Shown: piece after piece, positions 25,762 to 31,534 of the stretch
Layout: every line of letters starts with the position of its first letter
Position numbering within the stretch: position 1 is the first letter of the stretch
NCBI GenBank assembly: GCA_042088965.1
Contig: JBELLC010000019.1
Location: forward strand, 1 to 31,534
Source: TMED26 sp042088965
GTDB taxonomy: Bacteria; Pseudomonadota; Alphaproteobacteria; Thalassobaculales; Thalassobaculaceae
Direction: 5' to 3'
Length of the DNA: 31,534 nt
Program-made: the position numbers and the translations under genes
Notes under the pieces: generated by a model
Told to the model about the DNA's origin: nothing
The model's input: the letters and a program-made list of their open reading frames with translations, nothing else
Databases searched by the model: none

Positions 25762-26927
25762 TATCCCTACGGAATCAAGCTGTGGTCGCGGGTATTGGCC
25801 AGTCAGAAATTGGTAAAGTGCCCAATATGTCCGCCCTCGCGTTGTGCGCGCAAGCTGCCCGCCGGGCGATAAACGATGCTGGCCTGACGATTAAAGATAT
25901 TGATGGGCTGGTGACGGCTTATTCAATGACCGAACCTTACCCAGTGTTTTATGGGGCCTTGGCGGAATTTATGGGCCTGCAGTTAACCTATGGGGTTGAG
26001 CAAACCGCCGGCGGCGGCACCAGCGGGGTGATGATCCATGACGCCGCTTTGGCGGTGATGAGTGGTCGTGCCAAAGCGGTATTGGTGGTCTCCGGCGATA
26101 ATCGTGCCACAGGCATGGGCCGGGATAATGCCGTCTCTGCCCTGGCGGCCTGGGGACATCCGGAATATGAATATCCGTATGGTGGCTTTATTCCGGCCTA
26201 TTATGCGATGATTGCCCGCCGCTATATGCATGACTATGGGGTCACATCTGAAGATCTGGCGCAGGTTGCTGTGACGCAACGCGCGCATGCGTTACTGCAC
26301 CCGAATGCGCACATGAAAACCCCGCTGACGGTTGAACAGGTGTTGACCTCAAAATGGATTGCAGAGCCGTTCAGGCTGTTTGATTGCTGCCTGATATCTG
26401 ATGCGGCAGGGGCGATGGTGATCACGCGTGCGGACCATGGCCGCGACCTAAAACAAGCGCCTGTCTATCTTTTGGGGGCCGGGGAATCGTTTACCCATGA
26501 GCATATTTTGGCGGCCCCATCGCTGCTGCGCTCTGGGGCGCATATTGCCGCTGAACGGGCCTATGAAATGGCCGGACTTGCGCCAAGTGATGTTGACTTT
26601 GCAGAGCTGTATGACTGTTTTACAATCACCCCTATGCTGCTGGCAGAGGAATGTGGTCTTGCTGCCGAAGGCGAAGCGGCGCGCCTTTGGCAAGACGGCC
26701 ATGGGGGCATTGCGGGAACTCTGCCGATCAATACCCATGGCGGCATGTTGAGCCATGCGCATGCGGGCGCAACGGGGGGCTTATTTGATAGCATTGAAGC
26801 TGTGGAACAATTGCGCGGCAGTGCTGGTGCGCGGCAAGTTAAACGGCATGAGATCGCCCTTGTGCATGTTGAAGGCGGTATCATGTCCAATCATTCAACT
26901 TTGTTATATGGGGCGCAGCCGGTATGA
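25758..26927 (+). CDS. Thiolase-fold protein without catalytic cysteines, Ltp2-like
   Basis: Member of the SCP-x/lipid-transfer thiolase-like family, 389 aa. The position of the thiolase nucleophile reads EQTAGGGTSGVM (residues 81-92) with no Cys. The second catalytic Cys near the C-terminus is also missing (HVEGGIMSNH, 370-379). Retained family features are FAELYDCFTITPML (281-294) and NTHGGMLSHAHAGATG (325-340). Both cysteines are also absent in the steroid side-chain retro-aldolase Ltp2, which needs a DUF35 partner, so a CoA-linked aldolase is a reasonable inference. True thiolysis is unlikely. The start overlaps DUF35 and the stop overlaps the MaoC gene (both ATGA). Confidence 0.88.
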   Translation: MISLRNQAVVAGIGQSEIGKVPNMSALALCAQAARRAINDAGLTIKDIDGLVTAYSMTEPYPVFYGALAEFMGLQLTYGVEQTAGGGTSGVMIHDAALAVMSGRAKAVLVVSGDNRATGMGRDNAVSALAAWGHPEYEYPYGGFIPAYYAMIARRYMHDYGVTSEDLAQVAVTQRAHALLHPNAHMKTPLTVEQVLTSKWIAEPFRLFDCCLISDAAGAMVITRADHGRDLKQAPVYLLGAGESFTHEHILAAPSLLRSGAHIAAERAYEMAGLAPSDVDFAELYDCFTITPMLLAEECGLAAEGEAARLWQDGHGGIAGTLPINTHGGMLSHAHAGATGGLFDSIEAVEQLRGSAGARQVKRHEIALVHVEGGIMSNHSTLLYGAQPV

Positions 26928-27424
26928 GCGATGATGAAGATCGTAATAAGGGCGATGGCAATACCCCACGCGGCTTATTCTTTGACGATTTTAATCTTGG
27001 GATGGAGCTGGAAAGCCCCGCCCGGACCATCACAGCTGCCGACATTACCAAGTTTGCTGATCTAACCGGTGATTTTAATGAACTCCATATTGACGCAGAA
27101 TATGTCCGTGACACCCCCTTTGGTGAGGTTATCGCCCATGGTCCCATGGTATATGCGATTGCTGCGGGTTTGGCCTTTGCCAGCGGCGTTAATAGCGGCA
27201 CGCTATTGGCCTTATTGCAGGTCGATAAGTGGCGGGTTCTTGCACCCACCAAGCATGGCGATACAGTGCGTTTGATGCAAAAAGTGATCGAGAAAAAACG
27301 CACATCTCACCCGGATCGGGGGATTGTAAAATTCGACCGCCGGGTCCTCAATCAACGCGATATTGTGGTGATGGAAATGGAAGCGACCATGATGTATCGC
27401 TGCCGCGGTGATGCAAAGGCTTAA
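26924..27424 (+). CDS. MaoC-like hot-dog hydratase/dehydratase
   Basis: Single hot-dog domain (166 aa) of the MaoC/R-specific enoyl-CoA hydratase family. The catalytic segment is FADLTGDFNELHIDAEYVRDTPFGEVIAHGP (about 44-74), with Asp50, Asn52 and His55 of the usual D-x-N-P-x-H. The proline is Glu53 here. It has a polar N-terminal extension of about 17 residues. By family it adds or removes water on an enoyl-CoA or similar thioester. ATGA coupling to the thiolase-like gene and the order DUF35-thiolase-MaoC recall steroid ChsH1/ChsH2/Ltp2, where hydration is followed by retro-aldol cleavage. The substrate is unknown. Confidence 0.88.
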   Translation: MSDDEDRNKGDGNTPRGLFFDDFNLGMELESPARTITAADITKFADLTGDFNELHIDAEYVRDTPFGEVIAHGPMVYAIAAGLAFASGVNSGTLLALLQVDKWRVLAPTKHGDTVRLMQKVIEKKRTSHPDRGIVKFDRRVLNQRDIVVMEMEATMMYRCRGDAKA

Positions 27425-27455
27425 TGCAGGCAAATCAGGCTTAGCAGGTAAAGCA

Positions 27456-27464
27456 GGGGGGGGG
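27456..27464 (+). repeat. Nine-G tract serving as ribosome binding site
   Basis: A run of nine Gs ends one base before the ATG of the next gene (27466) and includes the only Shine-Dalgarno-like sequence for it (AGGGGG). Homopolymer runs of this length tend to slip, so its length may vary and alter spacing. Confidence 0.6.
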
Positions 27465-27465
27465 A

Positions 27466-28134
27466 ATGGCAGAACACGGCATCTTAGCAGTCTGGAATAA
27501 TCGTGATCCAAAAATAAGTGCAGAGTATGAGCGCTGGTATGTAGAAGAGCATTTACCCGAGCGGCTTGCCGTGCCGGGATTTCACTTTGGCCGTCGATAC
27601 CAAGCTGTTGATAGCGCTGCCGCTCATCAGTTTTTCACTTATTACGAAACCCGCGATATGAGCGTGTTTTCAAGCCCGCAATATAAGGCCTGTTTAGCTG
27701 CGCCCAGTCGTTGGACACAGTTCATCATGGCCCATTGGTGGGATATGGTGCGCGCTTTGGCGGTGCGGGTAGATGGCGTTCGGCCAGGTTTAACTGGTGG
27801 CTATGCTGTGGTGGCGCGGGTGAACCCTGGAAAACAGGATATGGAAGCAGTGCATCGGGCGGCCAAAAAGCTCTTTGCCATGAAGGGCGTCTTAGGCGGT
27901 GAGGTTTGGCAGGCTGTAGATGATGACAACCGGGCAACAACCGAGGCTGGTTTGCGATCTGCGAAAGATGAAAATATTGGCGCGGCATTGGTTCTGCATC
28001 TCGCCCATGCGGCCGACGCGGCGGCACTGCTGAAAGCCTCAGAGCTGACGGCGATTAACGCGGAGTCTGTTGATCTGTATCAATTAATCTGCGCCCTTGA
28101 GGCCCCCCACCGCTTTTCTCGATCCGTGCTGTGA
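27466..28134 (+). CDS. Conserved ferredoxin-fold (EthD/DUF4286-like) protein
   Basis: Function unknown. The 222-aa protein seems to contain two alpha/beta ferredoxin-like halves. The first (about 4-100) has GILAVWNNRDPK, WYVEEHLPERLAVPGFHFGRRY and FFTYYETRDMSVFSS, a pattern seen in EthD and dimeric alpha-beta barrel proteins. The second (about 112-200) starts GGYAVVARVNPGKQD. Some enzymes of this fold act on aromatic or polyketide substrates, but no catalytic residues can be named here. It lies 41 bp after the MaoC gene, with a G9 ribosome binding site, and its stop overlaps the next start (GTGA). Operon membership is clear. Confidence 0.75.
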   Translation: MAEHGILAVWNNRDPKISAEYERWYVEEHLPERLAVPGFHFGRRYQAVDSAAAHQFFTYYETRDMSVFSSPQYKACLAAPSRWTQFIMAHWWDMVRALAVRVDGVRPGLTGGYAVVARVNPGKQDMEAVHRAAKKLFAMKGVLGGEVWQAVDDDNRATTEAGLRSAKDENIGAALVLHLAHAADAAALLKASELTAINAESVDLYQLICALEAPHRFSRSVL

Positions 28135-28565
28135 GGGTCTTATTATTACAAGGCGCGAATATGGAATATCTCGGCCGCCGAGAGCCTGAATGGTATGGCA
28201 CAACCACAGCTGGCGAATTAGATCAAATTGTCACCGACGCGGCTGTTGAACGTGCGGTATCGCTCGACATTTTTTACACAAATATTGAAGGCGAGGCGAT
28301 TTCCCGGATTTATCAGGCCGAACGTGACGGGGTTGCGGGATTAATTATGAACCCAGCGGGTTTTCTGTATGCAGGTTTTGCACTGAGGGATTGTCTGCAG
28401 GCCATATCGCTGCCGTATATCGAGGTGCATATGACCAATATCGATAAGCGCCAGCGAACCTCCGTTACGGCCCCTGAAAGCGATGGTATGATCACAGGCT
28501 TGGGCGTTCGTGCCTATATTCTGGCGCTTGATGCGATAAAGGGCCTGATCGAGGATGCCGCCTAA
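28131..28565 (+). CDS. Type II dehydroquinase-like protein, altered active site
   Basis: 144-aa protein with the type II 3-dehydroquinate dehydratase fold. It keeps Asn10 (LQGANMEYLG), Arg17 and Tyr22 (GRREPEWYGTTT), Asn74 (IMNPAGF), Asp87 (ALRDC) and His100 (IEVHMTNI), matching M. tuberculosis AroQ Asn12, Arg19, Tyr24, Asn75, Asp88 and His101. The conserved His81 is replaced by Tyr80 (FLYAGF for LTHTSV), and the segment after NIDKRQR is about three residues shorter than in AroQ. The GTG start overlaps the upstream stop. The setting and changes suggest that it is not the housekeeping AroQ but a related hydro-lyase with another substrate. A divergent true dehydroquinase remains possible. Confidence 0.78.
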   Translation: MRVLLLQGANMEYLGRREPEWYGTTTAGELDQIVTDAAVERAVSLDIFYTNIEGEAISRIYQAERDGVAGLIMNPAGFLYAGFALRDCLQAISLPYIEVHMTNIDKRQRTSVTAPESDGMITGLGVRAYILALDAIKGLIEDAA

Positions 28566-28581
28566 AGCGCAGCGCGTTTAG
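28562..28581. terminator. Hairpin spanning two convergent stop codons
   Basis: CTAAAGCG and CGCGTTTAG can form an 8-bp stem with one bulged G around a CAG loop. It covers the stop codons of the dehydroquinase-like gene (plus) and the ferredoxin gene (minus), which end 12 bp apart. A/T at the base of the stem gives each strand a few Us. It may act as a compact two-way terminator. Confidence 0.4.
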
Positions 28582-28892
28582 TCCCAATCAGGTGCCATGG
28601 TGAGGTTGAGGCCGTCATGCTGCTCGCCGAGGAAGACCTGACAGGCCAGCCGAGAGCCTTCTTTAACCTCGAAGGCTTCATCCAGCATATCTTCTTCATC
28701 ACCCGTGGCGTTGCCAACCCGCGCCATATCATCGGCCGCGATATAGACATGACAGGTGGCACAGGCACAGGATCCACCGCATTCAGCTGCCATCCCAAGA
28801 TTAGCGTCATAGATGACATGCATGAGAACGTCACCAGCTTTAAATTCCAGCGCATGGGCTTTGCCGTCACGGTCGGTCACAGTCATTTGCAT
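28578..28892 (-). CDS. [2Fe-2S] ferredoxin, adrenodoxin type
   Basis: Small electron carrier of 104 aa. The cluster ligands are Cys38, Cys44, Cys47 and Cys84, with spacing C-x5-C-x2-C-x36-C and the core sequence AAECGGSCACATCHVYI, as in adrenodoxin/putidaredoxin-like ferredoxins. The rest is the beta-grasp fold with an acidic C-terminal part (GDEEDMLDEAFEV, about 64-76), the usual docking surface for reductase or P450. No cytochrome P450, Rieske oxygenase or isc gene is adjacent, so its partner is unknown. A good AAGGATAA ribosome binding site precedes ATG 28892. It reads opposite to the DUF35 operon. Confidence 0.93.
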   Translation of the reverse strand: MQMTVTDRDGKAHALEFKAGDVLMHVIYDANLGMAAECGGSCACATCHVYIAADDMARVGNATGDEEDMLDEAFEVKEGSRLACQVFLGEQHDGLNLTMAPDWD

Positions 28893-28995
28893 TGTCGTAT
28901 TATCCTTCTCATCGACAGAGGGTGGCAGCGATTGCCCTTATGACGTCACTTATCGCGCTTGACCGTGTAAATCAACCGCTGCCAAACATACAAAG

Positions 28996-29820
28996 TCATT
29001 CCGCCGCTTTTGTCTCGCGGTCAAAGCGTTCCCAATCGAAGGGCAGTGGCTTTTTATCCAGGAAATCGCGCACCGCGTTTTTATGGTAACTGGAGCCCAT
29101 CATAACGGCTTGGACCGCGGCCTCCATTTCAACCAAGGCTTTGGCATCAAGGTTAAAGGATTGATTAAGAACAACTTTAGCAGCGCCAGTAGCATCGCGA
29201 GAACCGCTCTGCATTCGCCGGGCCAATGATTGCGCCGCTGCCATTAACGCGTCAGCAGGGTAAATTTCCATCGCAATGCCAAGTTGCTTGGCTTCTTCAG
29301 CGAAAACCGGACGGCATGAAAACACCAATTCCTTGGCTTTTTGCAGGCCAACAATGCGCGGCAAGGTATACATGACGCCGACGTCTGGGACCAAGCCAAT
29401 GCGCCCGAAGACGCTACAAAAACGGGCACTTTCACTGGCCAGCACAAAATCAGCGGCCAACGCCAGACCAAAACCACCACCGTATGCTGCGCCATCAACA
29501 GCAGCGATGACAGGCATTTCCAGGTTTAAAAAGGGTTGGAACCAGTCATGGATTTGATAAATCCGTCGCCGATCACCGCTGGTGGTTCGGCCATCCATAT
29601 TGTTTAAAGACCGAAGATCGCCGCCAGCGCTAAAAACACCATCGCTGCCTGTGATGATCATCACATCAACATCTTCACGGTATTGCATATCGCGGACCAA
29701 GGTTAACAGGTCCGCTTTCAGTTCAGCGGTAAATGGATTGCGTTGTTTAGGATTATTAAAAACAACTGTGGCGATGCCGTCGACAACGTCCACAGTCATG
29801 GCAGTATAGCTTGCAGTCAT
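28996..29820 (-). CDS. PaaG-like enoyl-CoA isomerase/hydratase
   Basis: Crotonase-family enzyme, 274 aa from ATG 29820, with a strong GGAGG six nt upstream; the longer frame to 29943 is rejected. The oxyanion-hole motifs are FSAGGDL (63-69) and AAYGGGFGLA (111-120). The two catalytic Glu residues of classical enoyl-CoA hydratase are absent: Gly118 replaces the first and Phe138 the second. The PaaG/isomerase aspartate is kept as Asp146 in RIGLVPDVG. The best reading is an enoyl-CoA isomerase or related enzyme and not a hydratase. It lies 103 bp upstream of the ferredoxin gene and divergent from ribH2. Confidence 0.87.
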   Translation of the reverse strand: MTASYTAMTVDVVDGIATVVFNNPKQRNPFTAELKADLLTLVRDMQYREDVDVMIITGSDGVFSAGGDLRSLNNMDGRTTSGDRRRIYQIHDWFQPFLNLEMPVIAAVDGAAYGGGFGLALAADFVLASESARFCSVFGRIGLVPDVGVMYTLPRIVGLQKAKELVFSCRPVFAEEAKQLGIAMEIYPADALMAAAQSLARRMQSGSRDATGAAKVVLNQSFNLDAKALVEMEAAVQAVMMGSSYHKNAVRDFLDKKPLPFDWERFDRETKAAE

Positions 29821-29992
29821 AAGAAACCTCCGGGAAATATTTTCACCTATGGTGCCTATTGTGTTGGCCTTTGCAAGGCTTAGCTCATGGAAAGTGACAA
29901 ATTCCAAAAGCGTGAAAAGGCATATCACTCGTTGAGGAAACATGGCAAAATAACACAGATAGCATACAAATTGATGAATGAAGGTGAGATTA

Positions 29993-30457
29993 ATGACGAC
30001 TGCCGGACCACAAAAACAGTCTCCTTCGGGGAGTCGTATCGCCTTTATTCAGGCGTGCTGGCATAAAGATCTTGTTGATCGTTGCCGTGACTCATTCATC
30101 AGCGATATGTCGAAGGCAGGGGTTGGCGATATCGATGTGATCGACGTCCCAGGAAGTTTTGAAATCCCCCTACAGGCAAAACGCTTGGCGGCGACAGGCC
30201 GCTATGACGCTATTGTCGCTGCCGGATTGGTGGTTGATGGCGGCATTTATGCCCATCAGTTCGTGGCGACGGCGGTTATTAATGGTCTGATGCAGGTGCA
30301 ATTGGAAACTGACACACCTGTGTTATCGGTGGTCCTGACGCCGCACCAATTCCATGAGATCGAGGCACATCACGATTTTTTCTTTAACCATCTGGTGCAA
30401 AAGGGTGCTGAGGCAGCCTCGGCTTGTCTTGCGGTATTGGCCTTGGCTGACCGTTAA
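29993..30457 (+). CDS. ribH2: Type II 6,7-dimethyl-8-ribityllumazine synthase
   Basis: Predicted to make lumazine, the riboflavin precursor, from the pyrimidine and the C4 unit. From ATG 29993 (AAGGTGAG four nt upstream) it is 154 aa; ATG 29978 adds five residues but is less well placed. The sequence RIAFIQACWHKDLVDRCR, VPGSFEIPLQAKRLA, GRYDAIVAAGLVVDGGIYAHQFVATAVINGLMQVQLET and VVLTPHQFHE closely follows Brucella RibH2, including the Trp in QACWHKD and the catalytic-region His in IYAHQF. RibH2 forms decamers and is often a second copy beside RibH1. No other rib gene and no FMN riboswitch is seen nearby. Confidence 0.9.
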   Translation: MTTAGPQKQSPSGSRIAFIQACWHKDLVDRCRDSFISDMSKAGVGDIDVIDVPGSFEIPLQAKRLAATGRYDAIVAAGLVVDGGIYAHQFVATAVINGLMQVQLETDTPVLSVVLTPHQFHEIEAHHDFFFNHLVQKGAEAASACLAVLALADR

Positions 30458-30474
30458 GCTGGATTAATGACGGT
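30450..30474. terminator. Hairpin at the ribH2/aldolase convergent ends
   Basis: ACCGTTAA pairs with TTA...ACGGT around a six-base loop with a three-base bulge, spanning the stop codons of ribH2 (30455-30457) and the class II aldolase (30464-30466), which are six bases apart. No T-run follows. It could block read-through both ways but is weaker than the one at 28562-28581. Confidence 0.3.
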
Positions 30475-31207
30475 ATTCTGGTTCTTCACGATCAAGAATA
30501 CGCTTCATCGAGGTGAAATGGCGCTCTGCGACGAGCGCGCGTTCACTGCTAAATTGTTGGCGGGTGGTTTCCCGAACCCGGTCGGAAATCGTCCGCAGTT
30601 TGCTGCCTGTTGAGCGGGCCAAAACCTGAAACTTTGCCGCCCGCTCAAGGTAATACAGATCGTTAAAGGCTTCGGCGATATTGGCCCCTGTGGTCATCAC
30701 ACCATGACTTGCCAGCATCAGGATCTGATTATTGCCAAGCTTGCTGGCCATGCGCTCGCCTTCGTCGGCGGATAGCGCTAAGCCCTCGTAATCATCATCA
30801 TAGGCAATGCGGCCATCAAACATCAGGGCGTTTTGCTCGCACATTTCTAAACGTCCCTTTTCCATGAGCGTCAATGCGGTTGCATAGGGCTGATGGGTAT
30901 GCAGGACAGCAGTTGCGCCCGGCGCGTTTAAGTGCACCCGACTATGAATAAAAAAAGCCGTTGGCTCGACCTCATTATGGCCTTCGACAACCTCGCCATC
31001 TTTATTGCAGAGGACAAGCGAAGAAGCCGTAATCTCTGACCAGTGATAACCATAGGGATTGATCAGGAACAGAGTCCCGCGAACCACGCCATCATCATCG
31101 GGAATGGCAATCGAGAAATGATTACACACTCCCTCATGAAGGTCATAGCGTGCTGCCCATCGCAGGGCACAGGCCAAATCAACCCGCAGATCATCAATCA
31201 TGGTCAT
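30464..31207 (-). CDS. Class II aldolase/adducin family protein
   Basis: Zinc-dependent aldolase-fold enzyme related to fuculose-phosphate aldolase, 247 aa from ATG 31207 (GGGGAT about 9 nt upstream; ATG 31201 is second choice). Zinc ligands are His103 and His105 (VLHTHQPYAT) and His168 (LASHGVMT). A conserved Glu81 precedes the helix PTAFFIHSRVH. The N-terminal NHFSIAIPDD and the C-terminal helical part with YYLERAAKFQVLA are typical. Bacterial members include sugar-phosphate aldolases and decarboxylases; nothing here fixes the substrate. The longer frame to 31279 has an unlikely basic N-terminus. It converges on ribH2. Confidence 0.88.
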   Translation of the reverse strand: MTMIDDLRVDLACALRWAARYDLHEGVCNHFSIAIPDDDGVVRGTLFLINPYGYHWSEITASSLVLCNKDGEVVEGHNEVEPTAFFIHSRVHLNAPGATAVLHTHQPYATALTLMEKGRLEMCEQNALMFDGRIAYDDDYEGLALSADEGERMASKLGNNQILMLASHGVMTTGANIAEAFNDLYYLERAAKFQVLARSTGSKLRTISDRVRETTRQQFSSERALVAERHFTSMKRILDREEPEYRH

Positions 31208-31291
31208 GGTCGCAATCCCCAGAGAATAAAAACCCAACGCTACCGGATTGCGCCGCAGCCGTCTAGGTCCGTGAGGCACATCTTTTGCCGC

Positions 31292-31534
31292 TTAACCGGC
31301 ATTCATTTGCGGGCAACGTGCGCCATGACCACAGTCCGGGGTGGCCCCGGGAGCAACATAACGATCACAGCGTTTGCAGCGGACCAAATCTTCGACCTGC
31401 GCCGAACGGGCGCTTTTCGGACGATGTTTTTCGGCCCTGTCACGGGCTTCTTTCATCTTCCCAATCAGTCGGAAAGCGGTAAACACCGCACCGATGATGG
31501 CCACCAAGGTCAGTAATTTAGAAATCGAAAACAT
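31292..31534 (-). CDS. Small membrane protein with C-terminal zinc ribbon
   Basis: Function unknown. The 80-aa product starts with ATG at the very edge of the window, so an upstream extension cannot be ruled out, though the sequence looks complete. Residues 5-24 form one transmembrane helix (SKLLTLVAIIGAVFTAFRLI). A charged linker follows (about 26-48). Cys53 and Cys56 (VRCKRCDRYV) plus Cys68 and Cys74, with His70, look like a metal-binding knuckle. Small proteins of this type occur in alphaproteobacteria; no role is assigned. It is read in the same direction as the class II aldolase, 84 bp downstream. Confidence 0.8.
   Translation of the reverse strand: MFSISKLLTLVAIIGAVFTAFRLIGKMKEARDRAEKHRPKSARSAQVEDLVRCKRCDRYVAPGATPDCGHGARCPQMNAG

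Noticed and set aside
29821..29992. FMN riboswitch before ribH2
   Set aside because: The 172-bp divergent region has none of the conserved FMN-riboswitch blocks I could recognise.
31043..31516. Plus-strand 157-aa frame opposite the aldolase and zinc-ribbon genes
   Set aside because: Low-complexity antisense reading with no family features; the minus-strand genes explain the region.

Overview
The window looks like chromosomal DNA from an alphaproteobacterium, possibly a marine SAR116/Rhodospirillales-type genome assembled from metagenomic data. The lineage is inferred from gene order (rpsF-rpsR-DUF2232-rplI-dnaB-alr-mlaE-mlaF-radA-cvpA-purF-SDR, divergent from fabD-fabG-acpP-fabF-mltG) and from protein character, not from a marker tree. 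A run of exactly 100 Ns shows that this is a scaffold. No tRNA, rRNA, CRISPR array, transposase or phage gene was seen, and no stretch over 300 bases lacks a gene.

Layout. (1) 1-4350, plus strand: the 3' part of cysS, a citramalate synthase (cimA), a TrmJ-type tRNA methyltransferase and rpsD, which is cut by the gap. (2) 4451-12940, minus strand, read right to left: dnaB, alr, mlaE, mlaF, radA, cvpA, purF and a short-chain dehydrogenase cut by the gap. Several of these overlap by 1-4 bases, so this is a tightly packed operon. (3) 13091-15652, minus strand: rpsF, rpsR, a DUF2232 membrane protein and rplI, closed by an intrinsic terminator. An inverted pair of DnaA-box-like sites lies between this operon and dnaB. 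(4) 15879-20479, plus strand: fabD, fabG, acpP, fabF and mltG, i.e. type II fatty acid synthesis plus a peptidoglycan lytic transglycosylase. acpP is bracketed by two long imperfect inverted repeats. (5) 20559-31534, a more accessory region: an acetolactate-synthase-like TPP enzyme; a convergent 2-oxoacid:ferredoxin oxidoreductase (korA, korB); a five-gene plus-strand operon (DUF35 zinc ribbon/OB protein, thiolase-fold protein without catalytic cysteines, MaoC-like hydratase, ferredoxin-fold barrel protein, type II dehydroquinase-like protein); then minus-strand [2Fe-2S] ferredoxin and PaaG-like enoyl-CoA isomerase/hydratase, a type II lumazine synthase (ribH2), a class II aldolase and a small zinc-ribbon membrane protein.

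The first 20 kb is ordinary housekeeping DNA. Its interest is in regulatory detail: leader hairpins before rpsD and rpsF, DnaA boxes before dnaB, and the inverted repeats around acpP. The best candidate for something undescribed is the operon at 25333-28565. The thiolase-like protein lacks both catalytic cysteines, is translationally coupled to a DUF35 protein and a MaoC hydratase, and is followed by a dehydroquinase-fold protein that has lost its conserved active-site histidine. This resembles the steroid side-chain Ltp2/ChsH2 retro-aldolase arrangement, and suggests an acyl-CoA hydration and retro-aldol pathway with an unknown substrate. That function is inference.
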